Both the position numbers and the translations under genes were made by a program. Shown piece after piece: positions 1 through 8,898 of a DNA stretch of 64,000 nucleotides. The DNA is from Steroidobacter agaridevorans (lineage in GTDB: Bacteria; Pseudomonadota; Gammaproteobacteria; Steroidobacterales; Steroidobacteraceae). The notes under the pieces were generated by a model. That model had not been told where the DNA came from and searched no databases. It saw only the letters and a program-made list of their open reading frames with translations. Numbering within the stretch: position 1 is the first letter of the stretch; every line of letters begins with the position of its first letter. The stretch is from assembly GCF_009932555.1 (NCBI RefSeq), contig NZ_BLJO01000004.1:353174-417173 (forward strand). Direction: 5' to 3'.

Positions 1-1
1 G

Positions 2-523
2 CGCATTCTGGACAGCTTGGGCAACGAACTGATCGAAGCGGTTCGCCGCCGCAAGGTCAAGCGCCTGTTCATCGATGGTTGGGGCGGATTCGCTGCCACC
101 GCGGAGACGCCGGAGCGGCTCAGTCCGTTCTTCGCTGCGCTGGCCAACGAGTTGCGCAGTCTGGGCGTCACCACGATCTGCGCGATGGAGACGCAGAACC
201 TGATCGGACCGGAACTGCTGGTGCCGGCCACCGGCATTTCCGCGGTCACCGAGAACATGATCCTGCTGCGTTATTCAGAGTATCAGGGGCAGCTGCGTCG
301 GCTGATTTCCATCATGAAGATTCGTGGCGGCGGCTTCGATCCCAAGCTGCGCGAGTTCGAGATCGGAGCGCAGGGCCTGCGTTTCATCGACAGCTTCAAG
401 ACTGCCGAAGGTGTGCTGTCCGGCTACAGTACTGAACGGCCGGACACTGCCGCCGCACGTCCCCGCGCAAAGAAGCCAGCTAAAGGACGACGCGCCGCCG
501 CTCGCCGTCGCGGCAAGGCGTAG
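2..523 (+). CDS. KaiC-like RAD55-family ATPase, 3' end (partial)
   Basis: The gene enters from the left edge; the reading frame is open from base 2, so the true start lies outside. The visible 173 residues match the end of a KaiC CII-type RecA-fold ATPase: a beta-strand with LFIDGW near the Walker B position, then MKIRGGGFDPKLREFEI, the segment typical of KaiC C-termini. The last 30 residues are a basic Ala/Arg/Lys tail. Family members bind and hydrolyse ATP; outside cyanobacteria the role is usually signal output, not a proven clock. The response regulator gene begins 2 bases after the stop, so the two are probably one operon. Confidence 0.8.
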   Translation, partial: RILDSLGNELIEAVRRRKVKRLFIDGWGGFAATAETPERLSPFFAALANELRSLGVTTICAMETQNLIGPELLVPATGISAVTENMILLRYSEYQGQLRRLISIMKIRGGGFDPKLREFEIGAQGLRFIDSFKTAEGVLSGYSTERPDTAAARPRAKKPAKGRRAAARRRGKA

Positions 524-525
524 GC

Positions 526-897
526 ATGCAAACCGTGCTGGTCGTCGATGATGAGTTCGGCGTCGCCGAGGTGCTGCAATCCATCCTCGAAGACGAGGGA
601 TATCGCGTCGCCACGGCGATCAACGGCAAGCAGGCCCTGACGCGCCTGAGCGAAGTGACGCCCGATCTCATCATGCTCGACTACATGATGCCCATCATGG
701 ACGGCACACAGACTCTGGCCGCGATCCGCAGCAACGCGACGTTCGCCAGGGTTCCCATCATCATGATGAGCTCCCTGGAGGAGGCGTCGGTGCGCGAGAC
801 CTGCACCGACTACGACAGCTTCCTTCGCAAGCCGTTCCGCGCCATGGCCGTGTTGAAGACGGTCGCGCAGCTGCTGGAACAGTCCCCTCGCAAGTAA
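526..897 (+). CDS. Single-domain response regulator (CheY-like receiver)
   Basis: This 123-residue protein is a receiver domain with no output domain. The acidic pair is D8-D9, the phosphoryl-acceptor aspartate is D52 in LDYMMP, the switch serine is about S82 and the conserved lysine is K102 in RKPF. It would be phosphorylated on D52 by a histidine kinase that is not in the window. It starts 2 bases after the KaiC-like gene, a pairing seen in many proteobacteria where KaiC-like ATPases sit with kinases and receivers. The ATG is the only sensible start. Confidence 0.9.
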   Translation: MQTVLVVDDEFGVAEVLQSILEDEGYRVATAINGKQALTRLSEVTPDLIMLDYMMPIMDGTQTLAAIRSNATFARVPIIMMSSLEEASVRETCTDYDSFLRKPFRAMAVLKTVAQLLEQSPRK

Positions 898-972
898 TCC
901 CAGGGTCTCGGGATTTTCGATATCCATGGCCTCCGCTGCGTGGCTGACGCCAAATTAACCCCAAAATCCGCC

Positions 973-1001
973 TTGACCGGGTCACAATTTCAAAAGAATT
1001 T
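973..1001 (+). promoter_or_regulatory. Possible sigma-70 promoter for the HutX-like gene
   Basis: A TTGACC hexamer at 973-978 is followed 17 bases later by GAATTT at 996-1001, 28 bases before the GTG start. The -35 is good and the -10 is weak, so this is only a candidate. The region is locally AT-rich compared with its surroundings. Confidence 0.25.
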
Positions 1002-1029
1002 CGAATTTATCCCTGTCGAGGATGTCTGC

Positions 1030-1677
1030 GTGAAAACCACTCCTGCCTTGCTGCTGCTCCTGGGCGCCGTATCGCTTGCCCATGCCGAACAAGCTCCCGT
1101 GCCCTGCGCCTCGGCTGCTCAGATCGCGGGCGTCCGCGATTACTTCACCAATCAGCGTCCGGGTCGTCCGTTGCCCGTGCCGGCGCGCGCGTTCAACTGG
1201 CCCGAATCGGTGGTTGCGAGCGGTTTGCCAGTGGCACAGTCGTTCGGCGTGGCGGCTACGCCAGCGCTGGTGCGCGACGTGTGGAAGAGCATCGATGCGT
1301 GGGGCGAGAAGACGTCGGTGAAGCTCGTGCTCTCCTCAGGCGGTCAGCACACCTTTGCATTTCCGAGTTTGGTGCCCATCACTCAAACGCAGAATGCGAA
1401 TGCAGACCTGCTCGATGTGTATGCCGACGGCGGCAACGGCGTGCACACGCATATCAGCACGACGCACGTGAAGGCCATCTACGCCACCGATATTCCCGGC
1501 AAGGATGCGGGCCAGCGCACGCAGGCCATTTCGTTCTATAACCAGGACGGCAGCCTGGCGCTGGCGGTGTACGCGCAGATCGCCGGTGAGAAGCCCGATC
1601 CCGCGGCTATCGAAGGCTTCAAGAAGACAGCGGCCAAGATCGAAGCGCTGCCGCGCGTCTGCCCGCCGCAGTCCTGA
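1030..1677 (+). CDS. Secreted HutX/ChuX-like heme-utilisation family protein
   Basis: I start this gene at the GTG at 1030, which has GAGG about 8 bases upstream and begins a clean signal peptide (VKTTPALLLLLGAVSLAHA); an upstream in-frame GTG at 940 would bury that signal. The mature part, about 195 residues, carries THISTTHVKAIYATDIPG followed by QAISFYNQDGSLALAVYAQ. This resembles the core of HutX/ChuX heme-binding proteins, in which a histidine-containing strand precedes an AIYFVERP-like segment. ChuX and HutX are cytosolic, so a signal peptide is unusual. A TonB receptor follows 190 bases later, which fits a heme or iron role. The family call is by motif only. Confidence 0.6.
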   Translation: MKTTPALLLLLGAVSLAHAEQAPVPCASAAQIAGVRDYFTNQRPGRPLPVPARAFNWPESVVASGLPVAQSFGVAATPALVRDVWKSIDAWGEKTSVKLVLSSGGQHTFAFPSLVPITQTQNANADLLDVYADGGNGVHTHISTTHVKAIYATDIPGKDAGQRTQAISFYNQDGSLALAVYAQIAGEKPDPAAIEGFKKTAAKIEALPRVCPPQS

Positions 1678-1706
1678 CCGAAAGCTGGCGATGATTGGAT
1701 GATCCG

Positions 1707-1740
1707 CGCCACGGCTGCAACGGCCGTGGCGATTTATATT
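1707..1740 (+). terminator. Rho-independent-like terminator after the HutX-like gene
   Basis: A 9-bp perfect stem (CGCCACGGC at 1707-1715 and its complement at 1723-1731) with a 7-base loop is followed by the AT-rich run ATTTATATT. It lies between the HutX-like gene and the TonB receptor, so the receptor probably has its own promoter. Confidence 0.6.
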
Positions 1741-1863
1741 GCGGCGGCTACCACGCGATCCCTCATGCGCTTATAACTTGTCCCCGGGAGAGTCCTGATT
1801 GTGAAATCGGGGCGTCGACCAGAACACTGGCCTGGTTCGGTTGGCTTCAAGAGGAATCATTCG

Positions 1864-4056
1864 ATGCTGGCCCATCACCAAGGCCGCGCCGTGTCGCGGC
1901 ACATTCCCTTGTTCCTGAGTGTCGCGCCGTGCCTGCTGGCGGCGCACAGTGTTTCGGCCGACCCGGCGCAGGACGCGGCGAGCGATAAAGACGAGATCAT
2001 CGATTACGTGATCGTGACCGGCTCGCAGGTGATGCTGCCGCCGGACTATGCGGGCGGGCAGGTGGCGCGCGGCGGACGCGTCGGCTTGTTCGGCAACCTG
2101 GACATCATGGATACGCCGTTCAACAGCACCAACTACACCGCCGAGTTCATGCGCAATCTGCAAGCTCATAGCGTCGCGGACGTGGTGCAAAGTGATCCTG
2201 GCGTTCGCGTCGCTCGCGGTTTCGGCAACTTTCAAGAGCTGTATGTGGTTCGAGGCTTTCCTGTGTACTCGGACGACATGGGTTACAACGGCCTGTACGG
2301 TCTGTTGCCACGGCAGTACGTCGCCGCCGAATTTCTGGAACGCGTCGAAGTATTTCGTGGCGCGAACAGCTTCCTCAATGGCGCCGCGCCGGGCGGCAGC
2401 GGCATTGGCGGCTCATTCAATCTCGTGCCCAAGCGCGCACCCGATCGCGCTCTGAACCGGGTGACGGTCGGAGCGGAGAGCGGTGTCGAAGGTTACGGTG
2501 CACTCGATTTCGCTCGACGCTTCAACGATGGCGACATCGGCGTTCGTGCCAATGCAGTTCGGCGCGACGGTGAAACATCGGTGGATGACCAGAAGCGGGA
2601 GCTGACGATGGTGTCGCTCGGCATGGACTACCGTAGCGACCATGCGCGACTGTCGGCGGATTTCGGTTATCAGGACCACAGCATCGACGCGCCTCGCCCG
2701 AGCGTCACGCCGTTCGGTGGAATTCCGCGCGAGCCCGATTCTTCGGAAAACTTCGCGCAGAACTGGACGTTCAGCAGCGAGAAGGATTTCTTCGGCGTGG
2801 CGCGCGGTGAATATGACTTTGCCGCAGGCGTCAGCGCCTGGCTGGCGGCGGGCTTCAGGGACAGCGAAGAGCACAACAACCTGGCGAATCCAACGGCAGC
2901 GCCCGGCGGGGCCGCGACCACGTATCGCTTCGAGAACTATCGCGAAGACCTGGTGAAAACCGGCGATGCCGGCATCCGCTTCGAGGTCGAGACGGGGCCG
3001 GTCGGTCATCGCGTCGTCGCATCCGTGTCGTACTTCGATCTGGATTCGAAGAACGCCTTTGCGCTGTCGCCATTCGGTGGGCTGGCGTTCGACTTATATG
3101 ACCCCGTGCAACTGGCGCAGCCGACCGCGGACTTCTTCGTGGGCGGCGTTCTGTTCTCACCGAGGACGACAACCAAAACAAAGACGCAGAGCCTGGCGCT
3201 GGCCGATACGTTGTCGTTCAGCGAGGGCCGGGTGCTGGTCACGCTCGGTGCGCGTTATCAGAGCATCGAGCAGAACAGCTACGACTACAACGACGGCTCG
3301 GAGGTGTCCGCCTACGATGAGGCCACCGTGACTCCCGTCGTCGGCGTGGTGGTGAAGCCCTGGGAGCGTATCTCGCTGTATGCCAATTACATCGAAGGCC
3401 TGCTCCAGGGCGAGGAAGTGCCGGAGGTCATCGGCGGCGTGGCCATCGCCAATGCCAACGAGATCTTCGACCCCTTCAAATCCAAGCAATACGAGGTTGG
3501 CGCCAAGTACGATGGCGGCACCCTCGGCGGCAGCGTCGCAATCTTCCGCATCAATCAGCCGAGCAGCCTGCTGGTCGGCAACGTGGTGACGCAGGATGGC
3601 GAGCAGCGTAACCAGGGGATCGAGCTCAGCGTGTACGGGCAGCTCAGCACAGCGGTGCGTCTGCTTGGTGGAGCGACGTTACTCGATGCCGAGTATCGGC
3701 GTGCGTCTGAGCCCGCGAACGACGGCAAGGACGTCATTGGCGTGCCCGACACGCAGGCGAACCTGGGTATCGAATGGGATCTGACGTCGGGACTGAGCGT
3801 GGATGGTCGCGTGGTCTATACGATCTCGCAGCCGGCCAGCGCCGACAACACGCTCGAGATTTCCTCGTGGACTCGTCTCGACGTGGGTGCTCGCTATGCG
3901 CTCAAATGGGATCGGCGCGAAGTCACGGTGCGGGCGCGCGTGGACAACGTCACGGATGAGAATTACTGGGCATCCGTCGGCGGTTCGTTCGGCGCGAACT
4001 ATCTCGTGCTGGGTGGGCCGCGGACATTCGTGATATCGGCATCGTTCGATTTCTAA
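1864..4056 (+). CDS. TonB-dependent outer-membrane receptor (siderophore/heme type)
   Basis: The 730-residue product has a signal peptide (start ATG at 1864 with AGAGGA at 1850-1855), then an N-terminal plug domain with VADVVQSDPGVRV and RVEVFRGANSFLNG, and a long beta-barrel ending in FVISASFDF with the C-terminal aromatic residue expected of outer-membrane proteins. It would import a ligand across the outer membrane using TonB-ExbBD energy. The plug is of the siderophore-receptor type (ferrichrome/FepA-like) more than the sphingomonad sugar type. The ligand is not known. The following gene starts 25 bases later, so receptor and two amidohydrolase-fold genes probably form one operon, suggesting uptake coupled to processing of an amide- or ring-containing compound. 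Confidence 0.92.
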   Translation: MLAHHQGRAVSRHIPLFLSVAPCLLAAHSVSADPAQDAASDKDEIIDYVIVTGSQVMLPPDYAGGQVARGGRVGLFGNLDIMDTPFNSTNYTAEFMRNLQAHSVADVVQSDPGVRVARGFGNFQELYVVRGFPVYSDDMGYNGLYGLLPRQYVAAEFLERVEVFRGANSFLNGAAPGGSGIGGSFNLVPKRAPDRALNRVTVGAESGVEGYGALDFARRFNDGDIGVRANAVRRDGETSVDDQKRELTMVSLGMDYRSDHARLSADFGYQDHSIDAPRPSVTPFGGIPREPDSSENFAQNWTFSSEKDFFGVARGEYDFAAGVSAWLAAGFRDSEEHNNLANPTAAPGGAATTYRFENYREDLVKTGDAGIRFEVETGPVGHRVVASVSYFDLDSKNAFALSPFGGLAFDLYDPVQLAQPTADFFVGGVLFSPRTTTKTKTQSLALADTLSFSEGRVLVTLGARYQSIEQNSYDYNDGSEVSAYDEATVTPVVGVVVKPWERISLYANYIEGLLQGEEVPEVIGGVAIANANEIFDPFKSKQYEVGAKYDGGTLGGSVAIFRINQPSSLLVGNVVTQDGEQRNQGIELSVYGQLSTAVRLLGGATLLDAEYRRASEPANDGKDVIGVPDTQANLGIEWDLTSGLSVDGRVVYTISQPASADNTLEISSWTRLDVGARYALKWDRREVTVRARVDNVTDENYWASVGGSFGANYLVLGGPRTFVISASFDF

Positions 4057-4081
4057 CAACACTGACCGGGGACGGGGTTTG

Positions 4082-5482
4082 ATGAGACCAGGTTTGTTTC
4101 GTGGCTTGGGCCACGCAGGTGTGATGTTGGTTGCCGCTTTTGCCGCTACAAGTTTGCACGCCGCGAGGCCCGAGCCGCCGTTCACCATCGATCCCTATCC
4201 CAGCACTTATCAGCCGCTGCCGCGCACCGATACGCTGATCGTCGACGTGACCATCCTCGATGGCGCGGGCGGCCGCATGGATCAGGGCGAGATCCTGTTG
4301 CGCGATGGGCGCATCGCAGCCGTCGGCCGCGGATTGTCACGGGACAATGTGACCGTCGTGCAAGGCGAAGGGCGTTGGGTCACGCCTGGCATCATCGACG
4401 TTCACAGTCACAACGGCACGTACGTGCTGCCGCTCACATCGCTCGATCGCAAGGCATCGGATGTATCCGAGACCAGCGATCCCAACGTTGCCGACACCTG
4501 GATCGAGCACGCGGTGAATCCACAGGACCCGGCCTTTGCGGTCGCTCTGCGCAGCGGCGTGACGACGATCCAGGTGCTGCCAGGCTCGACGCCGTTGTTC
4601 GCCGGCCGCTCGGTGATTGTGAAGCCGATGCCGGCGACGAACGTGCGAGCGATGAAGTTTCCCGGCGCCGTGCAAGGCTTGAAGATGAGCTGCGGCGAGA
4701 ACGCCAAGAGTTACTTCGGCGACAAGGACGAAGCGCCGAACAGCCGCCAGGGTGAAATCGCCATCATCCGCGAAGCGTTCCTGCGTGCGCAGGAATATCG
4801 CGACGAGTGGCGCGAATACTCACGCGGCAAAAGCAAGAAGCCACCCCAGCGGGATCTGAAGTTGGACACGCTGGCCGCCGTGCTCGATGGCGCCATTCCG
4901 GTTCACATGCATTGCTATCGAGCCAGCGACATGACGGTGATGATGGGCATCGCGCAGGAGTTCGGGTTCAAGATCGCTGCGTTTCATCACGCGACCGAGG
5001 CCTACAAGATTGCGGCTCAGCTGAAACAAGCGGGCACTTGTGTGGCCGTGTGGTCGGACTGGTGGGGATTCAAGATGGAGTTGCAGGACTCCATTCGCGA
5101 GAACGCGGCGATGGTGGACGCGGCGGGTGTGTGCACGATGATGCACTCCGATTCGCCCGTCGTCGGGCAACGATTGCAGATCGAAGCGGCCAAAGCTGCG
5201 GGCGCGGGCCGACGTGGAGGGTTGAATCTGCCGCCCGAGCGCGTCATCGCTTGGGTCACGAGCACGCCGGCCCGGCTGCTGCGCTTGGGCGACCGCATCG
5301 GCACGATTGCTGCCGGTTTCAATGCCGACCTGGTGGTGTGGTCCGGCAATCCATTCTCTATCTATACGAAGGCGGAGCGAGTGTTCATCGACGGGGCTCA
5401 GGTCTACGACAGCGCCGCGCCGGCGCGCTCGCCCGAATCGGACTTCGGGCTGGGTCGCCCGGAAATGGGAGGCCGTCAATGA
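4082..5482 (+). CDS. Exported amidohydrolase (imidazolonepropionase-like fold)
   Basis: The ATG at 4082 follows a GGGGACGGGG stretch and opens a signal peptide (GVMLVAAFAATSLHA), so the 466-residue protein is likely periplasmic. It has the metal-dependent amidohydrolase pattern: HSH in IIDVHSHNGT, HMH about residue 278, HH in AFHHATEAY and a catalytic aspartate in MMHSDSPVV, then the C-terminal ADLVVWSGNPF strand typical of the family. These residues would hold one or two metal ions that activate water to cleave an amide or cyclic amide. Substrate is unknown. Its stop overlaps the next start (ATGA), so the two are translationally coupled. Confidence 0.9.
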   Translation: MRPGLFRGLGHAGVMLVAAFAATSLHAARPEPPFTIDPYPSTYQPLPRTDTLIVDVTILDGAGGRMDQGEILLRDGRIAAVGRGLSRDNVTVVQGEGRWVTPGIIDVHSHNGTYVLPLTSLDRKASDVSETSDPNVADTWIEHAVNPQDPAFAVALRSGVTTIQVLPGSTPLFAGRSVIVKPMPATNVRAMKFPGAVQGLKMSCGENAKSYFGDKDEAPNSRQGEIAIIREAFLRAQEYRDEWREYSRGKSKKPPQRDLKLDTLAAVLDGAIPVHMHCYRASDMTVMMGIAQEFGFKIAAFHHATEAYKIAAQLKQAGTCVAVWSDWWGFKMELQDSIRENAAMVDAAGVCTMMHSDSPVVGQRLQIEAAKAAGAGRRGGLNLPPERVIAWVTSTPARLLRLGDRIGTIAAGFNADLVVWSGNPFSIYTKAERVFIDGAQVYDSAAPARSPESDFGLGRPEMGGRQ

Positions 5483-6711
5483 AGTTACAAACATTCGCCG
5501 CGGCATTGCTGCTGCTCGGCACGAGCGCGTACGCGCAGAACGTTGCGATCGTAAACGCGAAGGCGTGGACACTCGCCACCGATACGCCGACCGACAACGC
5601 CACGATTGTCATCAACGACGGAAAGATCGCTTCGGTGAGCGTAGCGACGCCAGCGCCTCCAGGGATACGCGTGATCGATGCGGGCGGCAAGATCGTGACG
5701 CCAGGGTTGATGCATCCGGCCACGCGACTGGGCTTGATCGAAGTCAGCTCGGCGGCGGAGACGGTCGATCACGCTGCCAAGGCCGGTGCGCCCGGCGCTG
5801 GCTTCGACGTGCAATACGCAGTCAATCCAAACTCCGTGTTGATCGATCTGGCACGCGCCGATGGGGTCACTCGATCGCTGAGTTATCCGAGCTCCAGCAA
5901 CACGCCGCCGTTCGCCGGCTCCGCATCGCTGCTGCACTTGTTCGATGGCGGGGATGTGGTCGAGCAGGCGCGCGTCGCTGTGTTTGTCACGATCAGCAAT
6001 CGCAGCGCCAATTCCACGGTTGGTTCGCGAGCCGCGCAATGGCAATTGCTCAGGGCTGCGCTCGATACGGCCAAAGCGGCCAAACCGACGCTCAACGGTA
6101 CGGCTGACAGCACTGCGCTCGAAGCCGTCGTCCAAGGCAAGGCGCCGCTCGCCATCAGCACGAATCGCGAGTCCGATTTGCGTCAGGCCATCCGGCTCGC
6201 GAGCGACTACGGCATTCGCGTCGTCATCGTGGGCGGCGCCGAGGCATGGCGAGTCGCGGATGAATTGGCCGCTGCGAAGATTGCTGTCATCGTCGAGCCC
6301 ATGTCGAACCTGCCGTCATCGTTCGATGAGCTCGGTTCGCGCCTGGACAATCCGGCGTTGCTGCGTAAAGCGGGCGTGACGGTGGCGATGAGTCTCGACG
6401 GCGTGCAGAGCTACAACGCGGGGCTGTCGATTCGCGAAGGCGCCGGGCTCGCGGTGGCGAATGGCTTGCCCTATGTCGACGGCCTGCGCTCCATCATTAC
6501 CGCGCCTGCCGAGATCTGGGGTGTGGCCGATCGCTTTGGAACGCTCGCGTCCAGCAAAGATGCGGACGTGGTCATCTGGGACGGCGATCCCTTGGAGCCG
6601 TCGTCCGCGCCGACGACGGTGTTGGTTCAGGGCAGGGAAGTGTCGCTGACGACGCGACAGACCGAGCTGCGCGATCGCTACATGCCCGCGATCAAAGCAC
6701 TACGGCCTTGA
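5479..6711 (+). CDS. Exported amidohydrolase-fold protein lacking metal ligands (pseudoenzyme)
   Basis: The start is the ATG overlapping the previous stop, and it opens a signal peptide (MKLQTFAAALLLLGTSAYA). The 410-residue protein keeps the family frame: an N-terminal composite beta domain, ...GKIVTPGL..., and the C-terminal DADVVIWDGDPLEP strand. But HxH is replaced by LMHPATRL, and the protein has only three histidines, none at the mid-barrel ligand positions. The metal site is therefore absent. It may be a structural or regulatory partner of the preceding active-looking enzyme. Translational coupling supports a complex with roughly equal amounts. This is inference. Confidence 0.85.
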   Translation: MKLQTFAAALLLLGTSAYAQNVAIVNAKAWTLATDTPTDNATIVINDGKIASVSVATPAPPGIRVIDAGGKIVTPGLMHPATRLGLIEVSSAAETVDHAAKAGAPGAGFDVQYAVNPNSVLIDLARADGVTRSLSYPSSSNTPPFAGSASLLHLFDGGDVVEQARVAVFVTISNRSANSTVGSRAAQWQLLRAALDTAKAAKPTLNGTADSTALEAVVQGKAPLAISTNRESDLRQAIRLASDYGIRVVIVGGAEAWRVADELAAAKIAVIVEPMSNLPSSFDELGSRLDNPALLRKAGVTVAMSLDGVQSYNAGLSIREGAGLAVANGLPYVDGLRSIITAPAEIWGVADRFGTLASSKDADVVIWDGDPLEPSSAPTTVLVQGREVSLTTRQTELRDRYMPAIKALRP

Positions 6712-7692
6712 AGGTTCCAACGTTTCACGCAGCCACCGCGCGGTGTCATCGATCGCTCGGTTGCTGAGGGCCGAGATCGACATGGCTTCCAGAAAGCTAT
6801 GGGACGCGCCTTCATAAAACGAGGGGGTGACTCGAACGCCGGCTTGCTCGAGTTGTCTGGCGAGCCGCCAGTTCTGTTCGGTGAGAATGTCACATTCGGG
6901 AATGACCATGAACACTGGCGGCAGTCCGCGCAAGTCCGCATGCACGGGGCACACGAGCGGGTTCTTCGAGTCTTCCGGGCTGCGCAGATAGTTCTCCCAG
7001 AAGTTGGCCATCTCGTCCGCCCCGAGCATGTAGCCTTCATGGCCGTAGCGCTGGAGTGCTTCCGGTGTGCTGTAGATGTCGGTGACTGCGTAGTTGGTCA
7101 CGATTGCGTGAACTGCGCCGGCATCGCCTTCGTCGCGCAATCTCAATGCGGTCGTGATCGCGAGATTGCCGCCAGCGGAATCGCCGCCCAACGCAATTCG
7201 CTCGCGATGAATGCCCAGCTCCGCGCCGTGCTGACGAGCCCAGCGCGCGACAGCGGCAATTTGCTGCTGGGCCGCCGGGAACTTCACTTCCGGGGAAAGG
7301 GCATAGTCCACGCCGATGACGACGACGTCGCCACGAGCGGCGTATTCGCGCATCAGCCGGTCGTGAGTGTCGATGCTGAACGTGGTCCAGCCGCCGCCGT
7401 GCATATAAATGAGCGCCGGCTTTTCAGCGCGCAGCGAGGGGTTGTGGATGCGCACACGCACGTCGCCCGCAGGTGTCGGGACCATACGCTCCGTTCTCTG
7501 TGACATGACCGGACCACCGGCGGCCCAGGGCGCCCGCACCTGTTCGCAGGCGCGTCGCATTTCGGGAAACGGTAAGTTGTTGAAATTCGGATAACTGGCG
7601 AACGCCGCGCTCATCCTGGCGACGAACTGTCGAATGTCGGGATCGAGGTCGGCGCCGCGCGCCGAGCTCACTGTGGAAGTCTGATCGGTCAA
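6700..7692 (-). CDS. Alpha/beta hydrolase, hormone-sensitive-lipase family esterase
   Basis: The product has the HSL hallmark HGGGW (oxyanion hole) and the nucleophile elbow GDSAGG, with the acid in PECDILTE and the histidine in GASHSF. It would hydrolyse short-chain carboxyl esters in the cytoplasm; no signal peptide is seen. I prefer the TTG start at 7692 (330 residues), which has AGGGA 9 bases upstream; the frame is open to 7755, and a longer start there would run close to the divergent AraC gene. The 3' end overlaps the convergent amidohydrolase-like gene by 12 bases. Confidence 0.85.
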   Translation of the reverse strand: MTDQTSTVSSARGADLDPDIRQFVARMSAAFASYPNFNNLPFPEMRRACEQVRAPWAAGGPVMSQRTERMVPTPAGDVRVRIHNPSLRAEKPALIYMHGGGWTTFSIDTHDRLMREYAARGDVVVIGVDYALSPEVKFPAAQQQIAAVARWARQHGAELGIHRERIALGGDSAGGNLAITTALRLRDEGDAGAVHAIVTNYAVTDIYSTPEALQRYGHEGYMLGADEMANFWENYLRSPEDSKNPLVCPVHADLRGLPPVFMVIPECDILTEQNWRLARQLEQAGVRVTPSFYEGASHSFLEAMSISALSNRAIDDTARWLRETLEPSRP

Positions 7693-7787
7693 AGTTCGAG
7701 TTCCCTGCTGGCGCAATGTCTGCCCGGTCGATTTTGTGGTATCACTGCGGGGCAAGCTAACAGTCAGCCTTTAGTGTGCCGTCGCCG

Positions 7788-8660
7788 ATGGAGCAACATT
7801 CATCTCGTCCGGGCCAGCGTCGCGGCGCTGTCAAAAGCGCACTGAGTCGTGCGTCGGCGTCCGATAACGCCGCGCCGGGCACACCCCCTCGCAGCACGCA
7901 AAGCATCGACTATCAAGATGTGCCGCGTCCAGTCGCCGCCCTGGCCGATGAATACGAGTCGGGCAGCGTACAGCCGCGCCACTCGCACAAGCGTGCGCAG
8001 GTGCTGTACTCGATTTCCGGTGTGGCTTCGGTCACCACCGATCACGCCAGTTACATCCTGCCGCCACAGCGTGCGCTCTGGATTCCGAGTGGCGTCGCGC
8101 ACGAGATGGCGTGCCGTGGCCATGTCTCGGTGCGAACCCTTTATATCGACGAGCGCGTGCGGGGCGATCTGCCCGAAGCCTGCCGCGTATTCGAAGTCTC
8201 CGACCTGCTGCGTGAGCTGATCATCGCCGCAGTTCGCATGCCCATCGAATACGACGAACAAGGCCGCGACGGTCGGGTGATGCGACTGATCCTGGACGAG
8301 ATCGCGAGCGCGCCGAGCATTCCGTTGGACATCTCGATGCCGCAGGATCAGCGCCTGCTCAAAGTGTGTCGGGCGATTCTGGAAGATCCGGCGCACGCCG
8401 ATACGCTGGATGATTGGGCGCGGGTCGCGGGCATGGGGCGTCGCACATTCACACGAATGTTTCGTCGCGAGACGCAGATGAGCTTCGCCACCTGGCGGCA
8501 GCACGTTCGGCTGATGGAAGCGATGTCGCGGCTGGCGACCGGCGAGCCGGTGACAGCGGTGGCATTCGATGTCGGTTACAACAGCCCGAGCGCCTTCACC
8601 GCCATGTTCCGCAAAGCGTTCGGCGCCGCGCCGACGCGTTATATCAGCGAACAAACCTGA
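7788..8660 (+). CDS. AraC-family transcriptional regulator with N-terminal cupin
   Basis: The 290-residue protein (ATG at 7788; a GTG at 7776 is also possible) has a cupin sensor with RHSHKRAQVLYSISG, then a C-terminal double helix-turn-helix with GMGRRTFTRMFRRETQMSF and VAFDVGYNSPSAFTAMFRKAFG. This arrangement resembles the NimR/YeaM group. It is divergent from the HSL esterase gene, so that esterase is its most likely target. No strong ribosome-binding site was seen at either start. Confidence 0.88.
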   Translation: MEQHSSRPGQRRGAVKSALSRASASDNAAPGTPPRSTQSIDYQDVPRPVAALADEYESGSVQPRHSHKRAQVLYSISGVASVTTDHASYILPPQRALWIPSGVAHEMACRGHVSVRTLYIDERVRGDLPEACRVFEVSDLLRELIIAAVRMPIEYDEQGRDGRVMRLILDEIASAPSIPLDISMPQDQRLLKVCRAILEDPAHADTLDDWARVAGMGRRTFTRMFRRETQMSFATWRQHVRLMEAMSRLATGEPVTAVAFDVGYNSPSAFTAMFRKAFGAAPTRYISEQT

Positions 8661-8898
8661 CGCCGGAATCCTCCCTGTCTCGATCGTCATAGCGGCCCTC
8701 GTGCTGCGCGATGGATTGCCGGCCGTGCTGCCTGCAAATATTCCCGCTATCATTGGATATCTGCTGGCGGCCCGCAGCGTTCGCAACGATTGGCACGAAT
8801 AGCGTTGCCCGGCATCCGGGAAACACCCAACGGACGATTGCGCATTCGCTTGCGATTATCGCGGGCCTGTCCGGAGCGGGATGTCGAAAGGAGTTCAC

